From NCBI GenBank assembly GCA_030611885.1, contig JAUWOY010000022.1, forward strand, positions 1-49,083: a DNA stretch of 49,083 nt. Direction: 5' to 3'. Shown here piece after piece: positions 21,672 to 28,884 of the stretch; the first letter of the stretch is position 1; every line of letters begins with the position of its first letter. The notes below the pieces were generated by a model. The model had not been told where the DNA came from and searched no databases. It saw only the letters and a list, made by a program, of their open reading frames with translations. The translations under genes were made by a program, and so were the position numbers. The stretch comes from Chloroflexota bacterium (GTDB lineage: Bacteria > Chloroflexota > Anaerolineae > VGOG01).

Positions 21672-23828
21672 CTAACAGTGGTCTCCCCAGTGTGAGGCGA
21701 CGAGCATGATATCCACGACGTCTATGTCGCCATCGTTATCCATATCGTAGGCGTCAACATAGCAACCATCGCCAAGTTGGCAATTCCAGTGGCTGGCTAT
21801 CCGCTGGATGTCCTCGACATCTACAACACCATCGCCAGTCAAGTCACCAAAGAGGACACAGGGCGTGCTAGTGGGTGTTGGCGTGCTGGTAGGCGTTGGT
21901 GTGCTGGTGGACGTTGGCGTGCTGGTGGACGTTGGCGTGCTGGTGGGTGTTGCTGTGTTAGTAGGCGTTGGGGTGGGGCCGGCAGAGCCATAGTTAACGT
22001 AGTTGGCAGAATATCCCACCTGGGAGATTCCATAGCCGATGCGCATATAGCCGCTTTCGCCCCACCATGAGCTCCAGGAGTTTCTCAGGATCCATGCCCC
22101 ATCTGCGTCATTCCAACCGACCAGGACGACGGCGTGGTTTATGCTCGTACACTCAGGGCCAGTAAAAACACCGCCGGAATAGCCTTGAAAAGCGGAGTTT
22201 ACGCAGACGGCAGCCGAAACGGGCCCATGGTCATAAATGGCTTGTTTTATGGCCTCGACGGATGGGACACTATATTGGCTGCCTACAAAGTGCCAGGAAT
22301 CAATCTGGTAAGGATGGTTAAACGGGCAGGGGCCGCAGCAAGGCACATCCGCAGCCTGATAAGGAAACTCTGCCTCAAGCACTGCTCCGGCCTCGGACTC
22401 ACTGGGCGGTTTCTTCCACTGATGATAATCGTGGGCCCACCAACCGCCACCGCAGTCCCAGCCATCTGTGTTGCAGGAAACGAGGTATTGCTCTGAGAGG
22501 TCCTTTTCAACTCCATCTTTGATTTTGATATTGGCCTCCAACGGGCCCATCGTACCAAAGGCCCAACAACTGCCACAGCCCCCCTGATTCTTAACGGGGG
22601 TGACTCCTCCCTGAGTTCGCCAGTCAAAAGCGGCTGGGAGCGACGAGGGAGTGCCCTGCGTGGATGTAGGTGTGGTTGTGGGGGTGGTAGGTTGCCCCGT
22701 CACTTTACGGAGGACGATGTCGTCTACGTAAGTCCCTTCATAGGTGACACTCCAATCACTTTGGAAGACGAAGGCGACCCACACCTCTGGTTGACCGCAG
22801 AGGTTGCCTAGATCGCCGACATTAGTCAAATCGAAGTTATACTCACACCAGCCGCCGCATTGCGTTGCCCAATCACCACTCCACGAATGACCCCACCAGT
22901 ACTCGTCAATGCCGTCCCAGGCCACGATCCAAAACTTGTCATACCCTCCACCCTCAGTCTTTGTCCAATGGTAAAACAGCAGTTCGGCGTCGGTAGCATT
23001 ACTAAGGTCAAACGGCCCGTAGACCATCCAAGCATTCATATTATTGACGTATGGGCCAGGTGGATCTACGCGGTTTGAACCGCCATCGGCGCAATAACCG
23101 CTCCAACTGCCAGAATGGGCCCTGTAGGATGTATCATCCCAGGTCGGATCCCCATCGAGAGTCCATGTTGCCCCTGGGAAACCTCCCTCAAAGTCCTCGG
23201 TCATGATGTTGGCCCAGGCGCCGAGCTCTCCTTGCAGTTTGGCTTCTCCGGGAGTCTTGGGCTCAACAGGGGGCCGCCGCTGGGGGAGTTCCAGGTGCGC
23301 AAACTCTTCCTCAGCGGGTTTCGTCAGTCCTTTCTCCGGCGTGATGGCTGGCAGCCCAGTCACCTGGACGGAGAATTCCCTGGCTGGTTTCACGCCCTTT
23401 TCCCAGGAGCGACGATAGACCAGTTTGAGAGTGCTCTGGCCCGCGCCTATGGACTTGAAGCGCAGGATTTGCTTCTCTGGAGCGCCAAGCAGGGGTGATA
23501 GCTGCTCGAATTCGGTCTCCCCCACCTGATGCAGTACGTCCTCGTTTATCGCCGCCACCTCCCATGAGTAGCCAGTGGACGGATTGCTCTCCAGGCTGAT
23601 GACCAGGACTTGATCCTCGCCGAGTTCGGCCGGGCGGCCGTTATCCTCCCCAGTCAACCTGATTTCGTTGGGATTGGGCGCTGCCGTCGCCGGTGGCGCC
23701 GCGTCCAAAGTGGAGGTTGCAGGCGGGACAGCCAGGACACTGGGAAGCGAAAACAAGCTCGCGCCAAGAACCAGGCAGGTCAAAACGGCTGCCAATCTTC
23801 TGCCTGAAAGAAAGTGTCTCATACTCAT
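21672..23828 (-). CDS. Secreted C1A cysteine peptidase with chagasin-like inhibitor, linker and dockerin
   Basis: The 718-residue exported protein has, in order: signal peptide (1-33); chagasin (I42)-type inhibitor domain (about 54-158) with NPSTGYSW at 82-89, GAGQSTL and RRSW at 139-142; a beta-sandwich of the MAM/jelly-roll sort (about 207-377: EDFEGGFPG, YVDDIVLRK); a papain-type C1A domain (about 398-614) with Gln415, Cys421 (NQGGCGSCWAF), His565 (INHAVVLVGW) and Asn583 (LRNSWSSWWG); a Thr/Pro linker (618-656); and a type I dockerin (658-718) with two calcium loops, GDLTGDGVVDVEDI and DMDNDGDIDVVDI. The built-in inhibitor probably keeps the enzyme silent until release. ATG 23828 is preferred over upstream starts because AAAGGAG precedes it. 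The dockerin should bind a cohesin, and one is encoded nearby. Confidence 0.92.
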   Translation of the reverse strand: MSMRHFLSGRRLAAVLTCLVLGASLFSLPSVLAVPPATSTLDAAPPATAAPNPNEIRLTGEDNGRPAELGEDQVLVISLESNPSTGYSWEVAAINEDVLHQVGETEFEQLSPLLGAPEKQILRFKSIGAGQSTLKLVYRRSWEKGVKPAREFSVQVTGLPAITPEKGLTKPAEEEFAHLELPQRRPPVEPKTPGEAKLQGELGAWANIMTEDFEGGFPGATWTLDGDPTWDDTSYRAHSGSWSGYCADGGSNRVDPPGPYVNNMNAWMVYGPFDLSNATDAELLFYHWTKTEGGGYDKFWIVAWDGIDEYWWGHSWSGDWATQCGGWCEYNFDLTNVGDLGNLCGQPEVWVAFVFQSDWSVTYEGTYVDDIVLRKVTGQPTTPTTTPTSTQGTPSSLPAAFDWRTQGGVTPVKNQGGCGSCWAFGTMGPLEANIKIKDGVEKDLSEQYLVSCNTDGWDCGGGWWAHDYHQWKKPPSESEAGAVLEAEFPYQAADVPCCGPCPFNHPYQIDSWHFVGSQYSVPSVEAIKQAIYDHGPVSAAVCVNSAFQGYSGGVFTGPECTSINHAVVLVGWNDADGAWILRNSWSSWWGESGYMRIGYGISQVGYSANYVNYGSAGPTPTPTNTATPTSTPTSTSTPTSTSTPTPTSTPTPTSTPCVLFGDLTGDGVVDVEDIQRIASHWNCQLGDGCYVDAYDMDNDGDIDVVDIMLVASHWGDHC

Positions 23829-23901
23829 CGTGATGTCTCCTTTGGGTGTGGATTTTCGAGGGAGGGAAGCCCGCAGCAGCGGGCAATCCAGCGTTGCCCT
23901 A

Positions 23902-23985
23902 AGTGTAGCACATCGGCGGGTTTTGTGGGTGAAAGTGGCGTGGAAATGGCGTGAATTTGGCATGAAACTGCGGCTTAGCCAGGGC
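23902..23985 (-). promoter_or_regulatory. Putative promoter with 11-bp spaced TTCACGC repeats (C1A gene)
   Basis: On the minus strand TTCATGCCAAA, TTCACGCCATT, TCCACGCCACT and TTCACCCACAA follow in an 11-bp rhythm, then about 15 bp later TACACT (23907-23902). A start near 23895 gives a leader of about 67 nt. A nearly matching arrangement occurs at 26206-26280. It resembles the binding arrays of OmpR/PhoB-type activators; the regulator is unknown. Confidence 0.5.
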
Positions 23986-24060
23986 GTGAGGAGCAAAGGC
24001 TGCGAAGGCTTTTTGCGCCTTTCATGTCGTTCCGCGTGATTCGCGCTTCAGGCCGTTCCC

Positions 24061-25833
24061 TCACGGGCAAGTCTCTTCCCAGTGAGCTACTACGAGCATG
24101 ATATCCACGACGTCAATGTCACAATCGCCATTGAGGTCGTAGAGTGGGTTGTAGCAAGTATCCCCACACTTGCAGCGCCAGTGGCTGGCCACCAACTGGA
24201 TATCTGCAATGTCTACAACACCATTGCCACTGAAGTCGTAACACGCCGTGGTGCTAGCCGTGGCGCTGTTGTTGGCGGTATTGGGGTCGGCGACGCCGCT
24301 GGCCACACAGGCGGAGTTGGTAAAGGTTCCGCTTGCCGTGGGAGTAACGACGATGGTCACCGTGGCACTGCCGCCGTTGTTGATGGTACCCAAATCGCAG
24401 GTGATGATGTCGGTGCCACTGCACGCGCCCTGGCTGGCGGATGCGGAGGCAAAGGTCACGGTCAGCGGCAAAGTGTCTGTGACGACCACGCCGGTAGCGG
24501 CAAGTGGGCCAGTGTTGGTGACGGCGATGGTGTAGGTAAGGGGAATGCCGGGGATGACCGGGTCCGGATCGTCAGTCTTGCTGATCGCCAGGTCGGCTCC
24601 CGTTGCCCCGGCTGCTAACTGAACAATTGTGACACCATAATGTTGCATTCCAGAGACAGGATCAGGGTATCTACCACCCCAGGTCATAGTGTAGGTATTG
24701 TAGTCCCAGGTGTCATGTATATACATTAGGTTAGCAGAATCATCATATCCAAAGCCAACCATAGTATGACCTGCGACGTGAATCATAACTGGTCGCCCAG
24801 CATCTATTTCGGCCTTGTATTGATCATACGTAAATCCATAAGTAGCACCATACTCTATTATATATTGATTATACATGTCAGTAACTGTATAACCCCTGGA
24901 CTCGTAAAAAAGCTTAACCCCATAGCCTCCATCGTATATGTCAATACCAAAATATTCCATATCGTCCCAAGGCAATGGGGCTCCATTGGTGTAATTATAA
25001 AAAACTGTTGAGCCGTCAGTATTAAATCCGTATGAAGGATTTATCCATTGATTAGTTTTCATGAAATCGCCAGTACAGTCACCATACGCGTGTTCTGTCC
25101 AATTGCCATCCCACGGATCGGGTCCAGGACTACCATACGAAACCCAATAATCATCAATGTGACCATAAGTGGTGCGTCCATCAAGACCATTATGTGTTGC
25201 ACTTAATGGACATTGATGCCTCCAAGCGCTTCCATCATGCCAATCTGGCCAAGAACTATTATCCATTGGCATCACACCACCATTTGTTGGCCCAGCGTAC
25301 ATGTTTGCATATCCTGTTCTGTCATAGTATCCGGCGATCATGGCAGCAGAAGTCGCAGAACATCCAAAAGACCAATTAAAAGCAGGTACATTGGGTAAAA
25401 CGTTAATAGCCAAGAGTTTAACACCTTTGTCAGGTATTTTGGCTACAGGCCGCTTATAACCAGGCGGAGGCGTCGGCGGGCTACTGATTACGATTTCATC
25501 AATGCTTGTTCCATCATCAAGGGTCGTTGTACGGACGCGATAGTATGCGCCTATCTCTGCCGCTTCCCGTGAGTGGTCAGTGGATGGATTGCTCTCCAGG
25601 CTGATGACCAGGGTTTGATCCTCGCCGATTTCAGCCAGGCGGCCGTTATCCTCCTCGGTCAACCTGATTTCGTTGGGGTTGGGCGTTGCCGTCGCCGGTG
25701 GCACCGCGTCCAAAGTGGAGGTTGCAGGAGGGACAGCCAGGACGCTGGGCAGCGAAGACAATCCCGTGCAGAGAACCAGGCAGGCGAAAACAGCCGCCAG
25801 CCTTTTACTTGAAAGAAAGTGCTCTGCCTTCAT
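24061..25833 (-). CDS. Secreted C39-like cysteine peptidase with DUF11 and dockerin
   Basis: The 590-residue exported protein shares its first 85 residues almost word for word with the C1A protein (signal peptide and the start of the chagasin-like domain), but there NPSTGYSW has become NPSTDHSREA and the inhibitor domain stops. Residues about 145-405 form a C39-like papain-fold domain: Cys158 in FGCSATSAAMIAGYYD, His356 in VAGHTMVGFGYDD and Asp374 in YIHDTWDYNT. Then come one DUF11 repeat (412-520, LAISKTDDPDPVIPGI) and a dockerin (531-590; NGVVDIADIQLVASHW, DIDVVDIMLVVAHW). The peptidase core is strikingly AT-rich next to its flanks. ATG 25833 has AAAGGAG 8 nt upstream. A c-di-GMP riboswitch and terminator lie in its leader. 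Confidence 0.9.
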   Translation of the reverse strand: MKAEHFLSSKRLAAVFACLVLCTGLSSLPSVLAVPPATSTLDAVPPATATPNPNEIRLTEEDNGRLAEIGEDQTLVISLESNPSTDHSREAAEIGAYYRVRTTTLDDGTSIDEIVISSPPTPPPGYKRPVAKIPDKGVKLLAINVLPNVPAFNWSFGCSATSAAMIAGYYDRTGYANMYAGPTNGGVMPMDNSSWPDWHDGSAWRHQCPLSATHNGLDGRTTYGHIDDYWVSYGSPGPDPWDGNWTEHAYGDCTGDFMKTNQWINPSYGFNTDGSTVFYNYTNGAPLPWDDMEYFGIDIYDGGYGVKLFYESRGYTVTDMYNQYIIEYGATYGFTYDQYKAEIDAGRPVMIHVAGHTMVGFGYDDSANLMYIHDTWDYNTYTMTWGGRYPDPVSGMQHYGVTIVQLAAGATGADLAISKTDDPDPVIPGIPLTYTIAVTNTGPLAATGVVVTDTLPLTVTFASASASQGACSGTDIITCDLGTINNGGSATVTIVVTPTASGTFTNSACVASGVADPNTANNSATASTTACYDFSGNGVVDIADIQLVASHWRCKCGDTCYNPLYDLNGDCDIDVVDIMLVVAHWEETCP

Positions 25834-25891
25834 TGCGATTTCTCCTTTTACCTCGTTGGTCTTGACCCGTGAAAGATTTGCTCGTGTAAAC

Positions 25892-25935
25892 AAAAAGCGT
25901 GCTGTCACTGTAATTTGCTCGGACAGCACGCTTTT
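25892..25935 (-). terminator. Riboswitch-linked intrinsic terminator
   Basis: On the minus strand AAAAGCGTGCTGTC (25935-25922) pairs with GACAGCACGCTTTT (25906-25893), followed by TTTGTTT. It lies between the c-di-GMP aptamer and the start codon of the C39-like gene. Confidence 0.88.
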
Positions 25936-25944
25936 CAGGCTCTA

Positions 25945-26048
25945 TCTTCGGCAACTCGGCTGTCCTATTAGCTGAACCTGTCATCTGCTAACGTAGACCC
26001 GTGGCTTTGCGTCCCCACCTTTCGATGGGTTTACCTTTATCGGACCTT
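25945..26048 (-). promoter_or_regulatory. c-di-GMP-I (GEMM) riboswitch
   Basis: The minus strand reads GGTAAACCCATCGAAAGGTGG, GGACGCAAAGCCACGGGTC, then GACAGGTTCAGCTAATAGG and ACAGCCGAGTTGCCG. These match the conserved GEMM-I elements: AAACC, the CGAAAGG tetraloop, GGGACGCAAAGCC and the AGCCGAGUUGCCG closing segment. With the following terminator it would control transcription of the C39-like peptidase gene by cyclic di-GMP. Whether the ligand turns it on or off cannot be decided by eye. Confidence 0.92.
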
Positions 26049-26083
26049 ATGCAGTTGAAAAGAAACTTTTGCCTTGTACATCT

Positions 26084-26112
26084 ATTATATCAAATGCTCT
26101 CGCTCTTGTCAA
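26084..26112 (-). promoter_or_regulatory. Consensus promoter of the riboswitch transcript
   Basis: A perfect TTGACA (26112-26107), 17-bp spacer and perfect TATAAT (26089-26084). The start near 26077 lies about 30 nt before the aptamer. Confidence 0.9.
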
Positions 26113-26205
26113 GAACAAAGAAGAGAATAGGGTTAGGATAGGGAAGAAGTAAGAACCGTGCTGCGAGAGCAAAGCACGGAATAGAGCGGCAATTGGGCCG
26201 CTCTA

Positions 26206-26280
26206 AGTGTAACACAGCCTGAGGGCTTTGTGGGTGAAAATAGCGTGAATCTTGCGTGAATTTCTCGTGAGGCTGCGGCC
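26206..26280 (-). promoter_or_regulatory. Second promoter-like array, copy of the one before the C1A gene
   Basis: The minus strand reads TTCACGCAAGA, TTCACGCTATT, TTCACCCACAA and later TTACACTTAG (TACACT at 26211-26206). Order, spacing and the downstream TTAG match 23902-23985. It would give a longer transcript passing two hairpins (26180-26204 and 26148-26180) before reaching the GEMM promoter. Confidence 0.45.
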
Positions 26281-26287
26281 TTCTCGA

Positions 26288-27013
26288 TCAGCCTCCTGGC
26301 CTGCGGCTGAGGATAAAGACAGCCAGGATCGCTACCGCCAGAGCGGCCAGTATCAGACCGAGCACAACTCCGCCCGAAGGGCCTGTTGCCGCTGGGGTGG
26401 CCAGCGGGGTCGGCGAGGGAAGCGGGGTCGCGGGGGGCGTGTCCGCTGCTTCGGGTGTACTCGTCGGCACAGGGATGGGTGTGGCTGCGGGCGTCGGCGC
26501 CTCTGCGTCCCCCACCACTACCTGGCCGCCTTCCACCGTGACCCGCTGGGCACTGACCGCCGTGTCCAACACCTGCACCTCCCGCAACTCCAGGGCGGTG
26601 CTGCCCTCCCCATGGGCGATACAGGTGATGGTGGCTAAGACGCCCGTGCCGCTGGGCCCAGCCGCGCTCCCGAGACTGATGGCCCCCAAGATAACCCTTC
26701 CTTCCGCGTTGTTCACTTCAGGCCCGATTGGAACCATGGAGCGTCCCGTGCTCCCCAGGAAGTCGCCCAGGGTCGCTTCCGTCACCTGCACGATGGATGG
26801 ATCGTAGGTCAAATCGAACTGGAAGGCTCCCAGATCGCCAGCCTCCTCGATCATCACTTGTACGACGAAGGTCTCATTCAGGCCCGTCTCCAGGTCCGCA
26901 GGCTCTATCCTCACCCGGGTGCCGGGCGCGGCAGCGCCGGCCTCAGGGATACTCACCTGGGTCACGACCAGGGCGAGCAGGCAGATGATGATCAGTTGTT
27001 TATTTTTGTGCAT
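26288..27013 (-). CDS. Membrane-anchored single-cohesin protein
   Basis: The 241-residue protein has a signal peptide (1-28), one cohesin domain (about 33-168) with the typical blocks ETFVVQVMIEEAGDLGAFQFDLTYDPSIVQV, GRVILGAISLGS and GTGVLATITCIA, a Thr/Pro linker (172-210) and a C-terminal membrane helix (GGVVLGLILAALAVAILAVFIL) ending in SRRPGG. Cohesins bind dockerins through calcium-dependent contacts; a single anchored cohesin would display one dockerin-bearing partner on the cell surface. Two dockerin peptidases are encoded just downstream on the same strand. ATG 27013 follows AAAGGAG. It has its own promoter. Confidence 0.9.
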   Translation of the reverse strand: MHKNKQLIIICLLALVVTQVSIPEAGAAAPGTRVRIEPADLETGLNETFVVQVMIEEAGDLGAFQFDLTYDPSIVQVTEATLGDFLGSTGRSMVPIGPEVNNAEGRVILGAISLGSAAGPSGTGVLATITCIAHGEGSTALELREVQVLDTAVSAQRVTVEGGQVVVGDAEAPTPAATPIPVPTSTPEAADTPPATPLPSPTPLATPAATGPSGGVVLGLILAALAVAILAVFILSRRPGG

Positions 27014-27040
27014 TGCGGCTCTCCTTTGACAACTACAACA

Positions 27041-27069
27041 ATTTTAGCACGGTATGGCCCTTTCGTCAA
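27041..27069 (-). promoter_or_regulatory. Cohesin-gene promoter
   Basis: TTGACG (27069-27064), 17-bp spacer, TAAAAT (27046-27041), about 28 nt before the start codon. Confidence 0.8.
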
Positions 27070-27109
27070 GACCAACCCGCACCAAGCGGATGTTGTCGAA
27101 AGGCCACGA

Positions 27110-27137
27110 TTGACAGAGAACCGAATCGTGTTAATTC
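27110..27137 (+). promoter_or_regulatory. Possible promoter of the chemosensory cluster
   Basis: TTGACA (27110-27115), 16-bp spacer, TAATTC (27132-27137), 25 nt before the CheR-like start. The -10 match is moderate. Confidence 0.45.
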
Positions 27138-27161
27138 GCTTATCAGGCGAAAGGTCAGGCG

Positions 27162-27761
27162 ATGAACGAAGACCAGGAATTCTGCACCCTTTTGGAGAGG
27201 ATCAAACGAGAGAGAGGCCTCGATTGCCGCCAGTATAAGGTCAACTTTCTGAAGCGCCGCCTCGCCGTCCGCCTGCGGGCGAGAGGGGTCGAGTCCTATC
27301 GAGAATACGCGCGGCTCCTGGACGACGAGGAGTACGAGAAGCTCTTTGAGGCCCTGACCATCAACCTCTCCTATTTCTTGCGCGACAGAACCACCTTCGA
27401 GGCGCTGCGAGAGAAGGTGCTGAAGCCGCTGATCCAAGAGAGGGAGAGCCGGGGAAAACGATACTTCATCCCCTTCTCTGATCGGGAATACTCTCTCCAG
27501 CCTGAGATCAAAACTCTGGTCCAGTTTGAGCAGCACGACCTGTTAGCTGACCCGCCTCCCCGTCATCTGGATCTGATCCTCTGCCGCAATGTGCTGATTT
27601 ACTTCTCTCGCCAGCAGCAGGAGAGGCTCTTTGCCATCTTTCACGAGGCGCTGAACGAGGGGAGATACCTGGTCACTGACAAGACGGAGATTTTGTTGCC
27701 CTTTGCCAGCAAGCTCTTCAAGCCCCTTGACTGGCGGGAGCACATCTACATGAAAAGGTGA
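27162..27761 (+). CDS. cheR: CheR-like chemotaxis methyltransferase lacking its SAM-binding core
   Basis: CheR methylates glutamates on chemoreceptors. The N-terminal domain (CRQYKVNFLKRRLAVRLRARG, LTINLSYFLRD) and the C-terminal part (VQFEQHDLLADPPPRHLDLILCRNVLIYF) are normal, and both belong to one frame. Between residue 97 (RESRGKR) and 98 (YFIPFSDREYSLQPEI) roughly 75-80 residues are missing, including the glycine-rich SAM loop (usually GCATGEEPYS) and the ATDID motif. The length is 199 residues instead of about 275. As written it cannot bind SAM in the known way; it is a deletion derivative, an assembly collapse or a repurposed binding protein. It is the first gene of the cluster. Confidence 0.8.
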   Translation: MNEDQEFCTLLERIKRERGLDCRQYKVNFLKRRLAVRLRARGVESYREYARLLDDEEYEKLFEALTINLSYFLRDRTTFEALREKVLKPLIQERESRGKRYFIPFSDREYSLQPEIKTLVQFEQHDLLADPPPRHLDLILCRNVLIYFSRQQQERLFAIFHEALNEGRYLVTDKTEILLPFASKLFKPLDWREHIYMKR

Positions 27762-27768
27762 GGGAACG

Positions 27769-28683
27769 ATGACCAAGATATTAGTGGTTGACGACAGTCG
27801 GCTGCATCGAGTCATGGCCGCCGCTGTCTTGCGAGAGGGGGGATACGAGACGGCTGAGGCCGAGGATGGCCTGGAGGCGCTGGCTAAAATAGCCTCAGAA
27901 AACCCGGACCTGATCGTCCTGGATCGGGTCATGCCGAGGATGGATGGGACTGAAGTGTGTCGGCGCTTGAAGGACGATGCCTTCACTCAGCATATCCCCG
28001 TTCTGATGCTGACCTCGCTGGACACCACGTCGGATAAGGTGGAGGGGCTGAAGCTCGGTGCCGACGCCTATCTGACCAAGCCCTTTCATCCTGAGGAGCT
28101 GCTGGCCACGGTGGAAGCCCTGCTGCGGCGTGGTGGCCAATTTCAACCCCTCACCGGACTGCCTGCCGCCCCGCTGATCCGGAAGCATATCGAGAGGCGC
28201 ATTGCGGAAAAGGAGAAGATGGCCGTCTGTTACCTCGACATCGACCATTTCAAGCCCTACAACGATCATTACGGCGTAGCCAAAGGGGACGAAGTCATCC
28301 TCTTCCTGGCTCAGATCATTCGTCAGGCGATCGAGGAGCAGGGCGGCGAGTTCTTCGTCGGCCACATCGGGGGCGACGATTTCATCGCGGTCACCGCCCC
28401 CCAGGAAGTGGACGCCCTTTGCCGCAGTGTCATCGAGCGGTTCGACGCTGGCATCGCGGACTACTACTCCGCTGAGGACCGCGAGCGGGGCTGCATCGAG
28501 GCAGGAGACCGCCAGGGCGTCATGCGGCACTGGCCGCTGATGACCCTTTCCGCTGCCGTAGCCACCAATGAGAGAAGGGAATTCCTCAGCTACGCCCAGG
28601 TGGGGGAGATCCTGGCGGCGATGAAGGCTTACGCCAAGAGCCAGCCAGGGAGCACCTACGTCAAAGACCGGCGTGCTGATTAA
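27769..28683 (+). CDS. Response regulator with degenerate GGDEF domain
   Basis: The protein of 304 residues has a receiver domain (1-122) with phosphoacceptor Asp52 (LIVLDRVMP) and Lys at MLTS...TKPF. The second half (about 128-300) follows the diguanylate-cyclase fold: LTGLP start, CYLDIDHFKPYNDHYG, GDEVILFLAQ and GGDDF at 201-205 in place of GG[D/E]EF. The Glu-to-Asp change in the signature and the lack of an obvious RxxD inhibitory site make cyclase activity uncertain; it might make c-di-GMP, bind it or only signal through protein contacts. It starts 7 nt after the CheR-like stop, so the genes are co-transcribed. Confidence 0.85.
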   Translation: MTKILVVDDSRLHRVMAAAVLREGGYETAEAEDGLEALAKIASENPDLIVLDRVMPRMDGTEVCRRLKDDAFTQHIPVLMLTSLDTTSDKVEGLKLGADAYLTKPFHPEELLATVEALLRRGGQFQPLTGLPAAPLIRKHIERRIAEKEKMAVCYLDIDHFKPYNDHYGVAKGDEVILFLAQIIRQAIEEQGGEFFVGHIGGDDFIAVTAPQEVDALCRSVIERFDAGIADYYSAEDRERGCIEAGDRQGVMRHWPLMTLSAAVATNERREFLSYAQVGEILAAMKAYAKSQPGSTYVKDRRAD

Positions 28684-28701
28684 GTATGAAGGAGGTGTGA
28701 A

Positions 28702-28884
28702 ATGTTTGAACGACTGATCTCAACTCAAATCGAGGACGAGGACCTGGCGAGAAGGGCCCGTCTGCTCAATATCCTGGTCGTCGTTTGGGGCGCCTTCGTT
28801 GCCCTGGGATTGATCATCGGTGTGGTCCGCTCTATCGCGGCCGGGACCATTGCTGCCCAAGGCACCCTGTTGCTGAGCGGCTGA
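28702..28884 (+). pseudogene. N-terminal stub of a chemoreceptor or membrane sensor
   Basis: It starts normally, with AAGGAGG before ATG 28702, and codes MFERLISTQIEDEDLARRAR followed by a membrane helix (LLNILVVVWGAFVALGLIIGVV), then stops after 60 codons. The rest of the protein (second helix, HAMP, signalling domain) is missing; at about 28860 the sequence passes into the second half of cheB in another frame. The likely origin is a methyl-accepting chemotaxis protein or similar sensor cut by a deletion that also removed the front of cheB. Confidence 0.65.

Noticed and set aside
21672..27013. Classical cellulosome fragment
   Set aside because: There is no glycoside hydrolase, carbohydrate-binding module or multi-cohesin scaffoldin; the dockerin proteins are peptidases.
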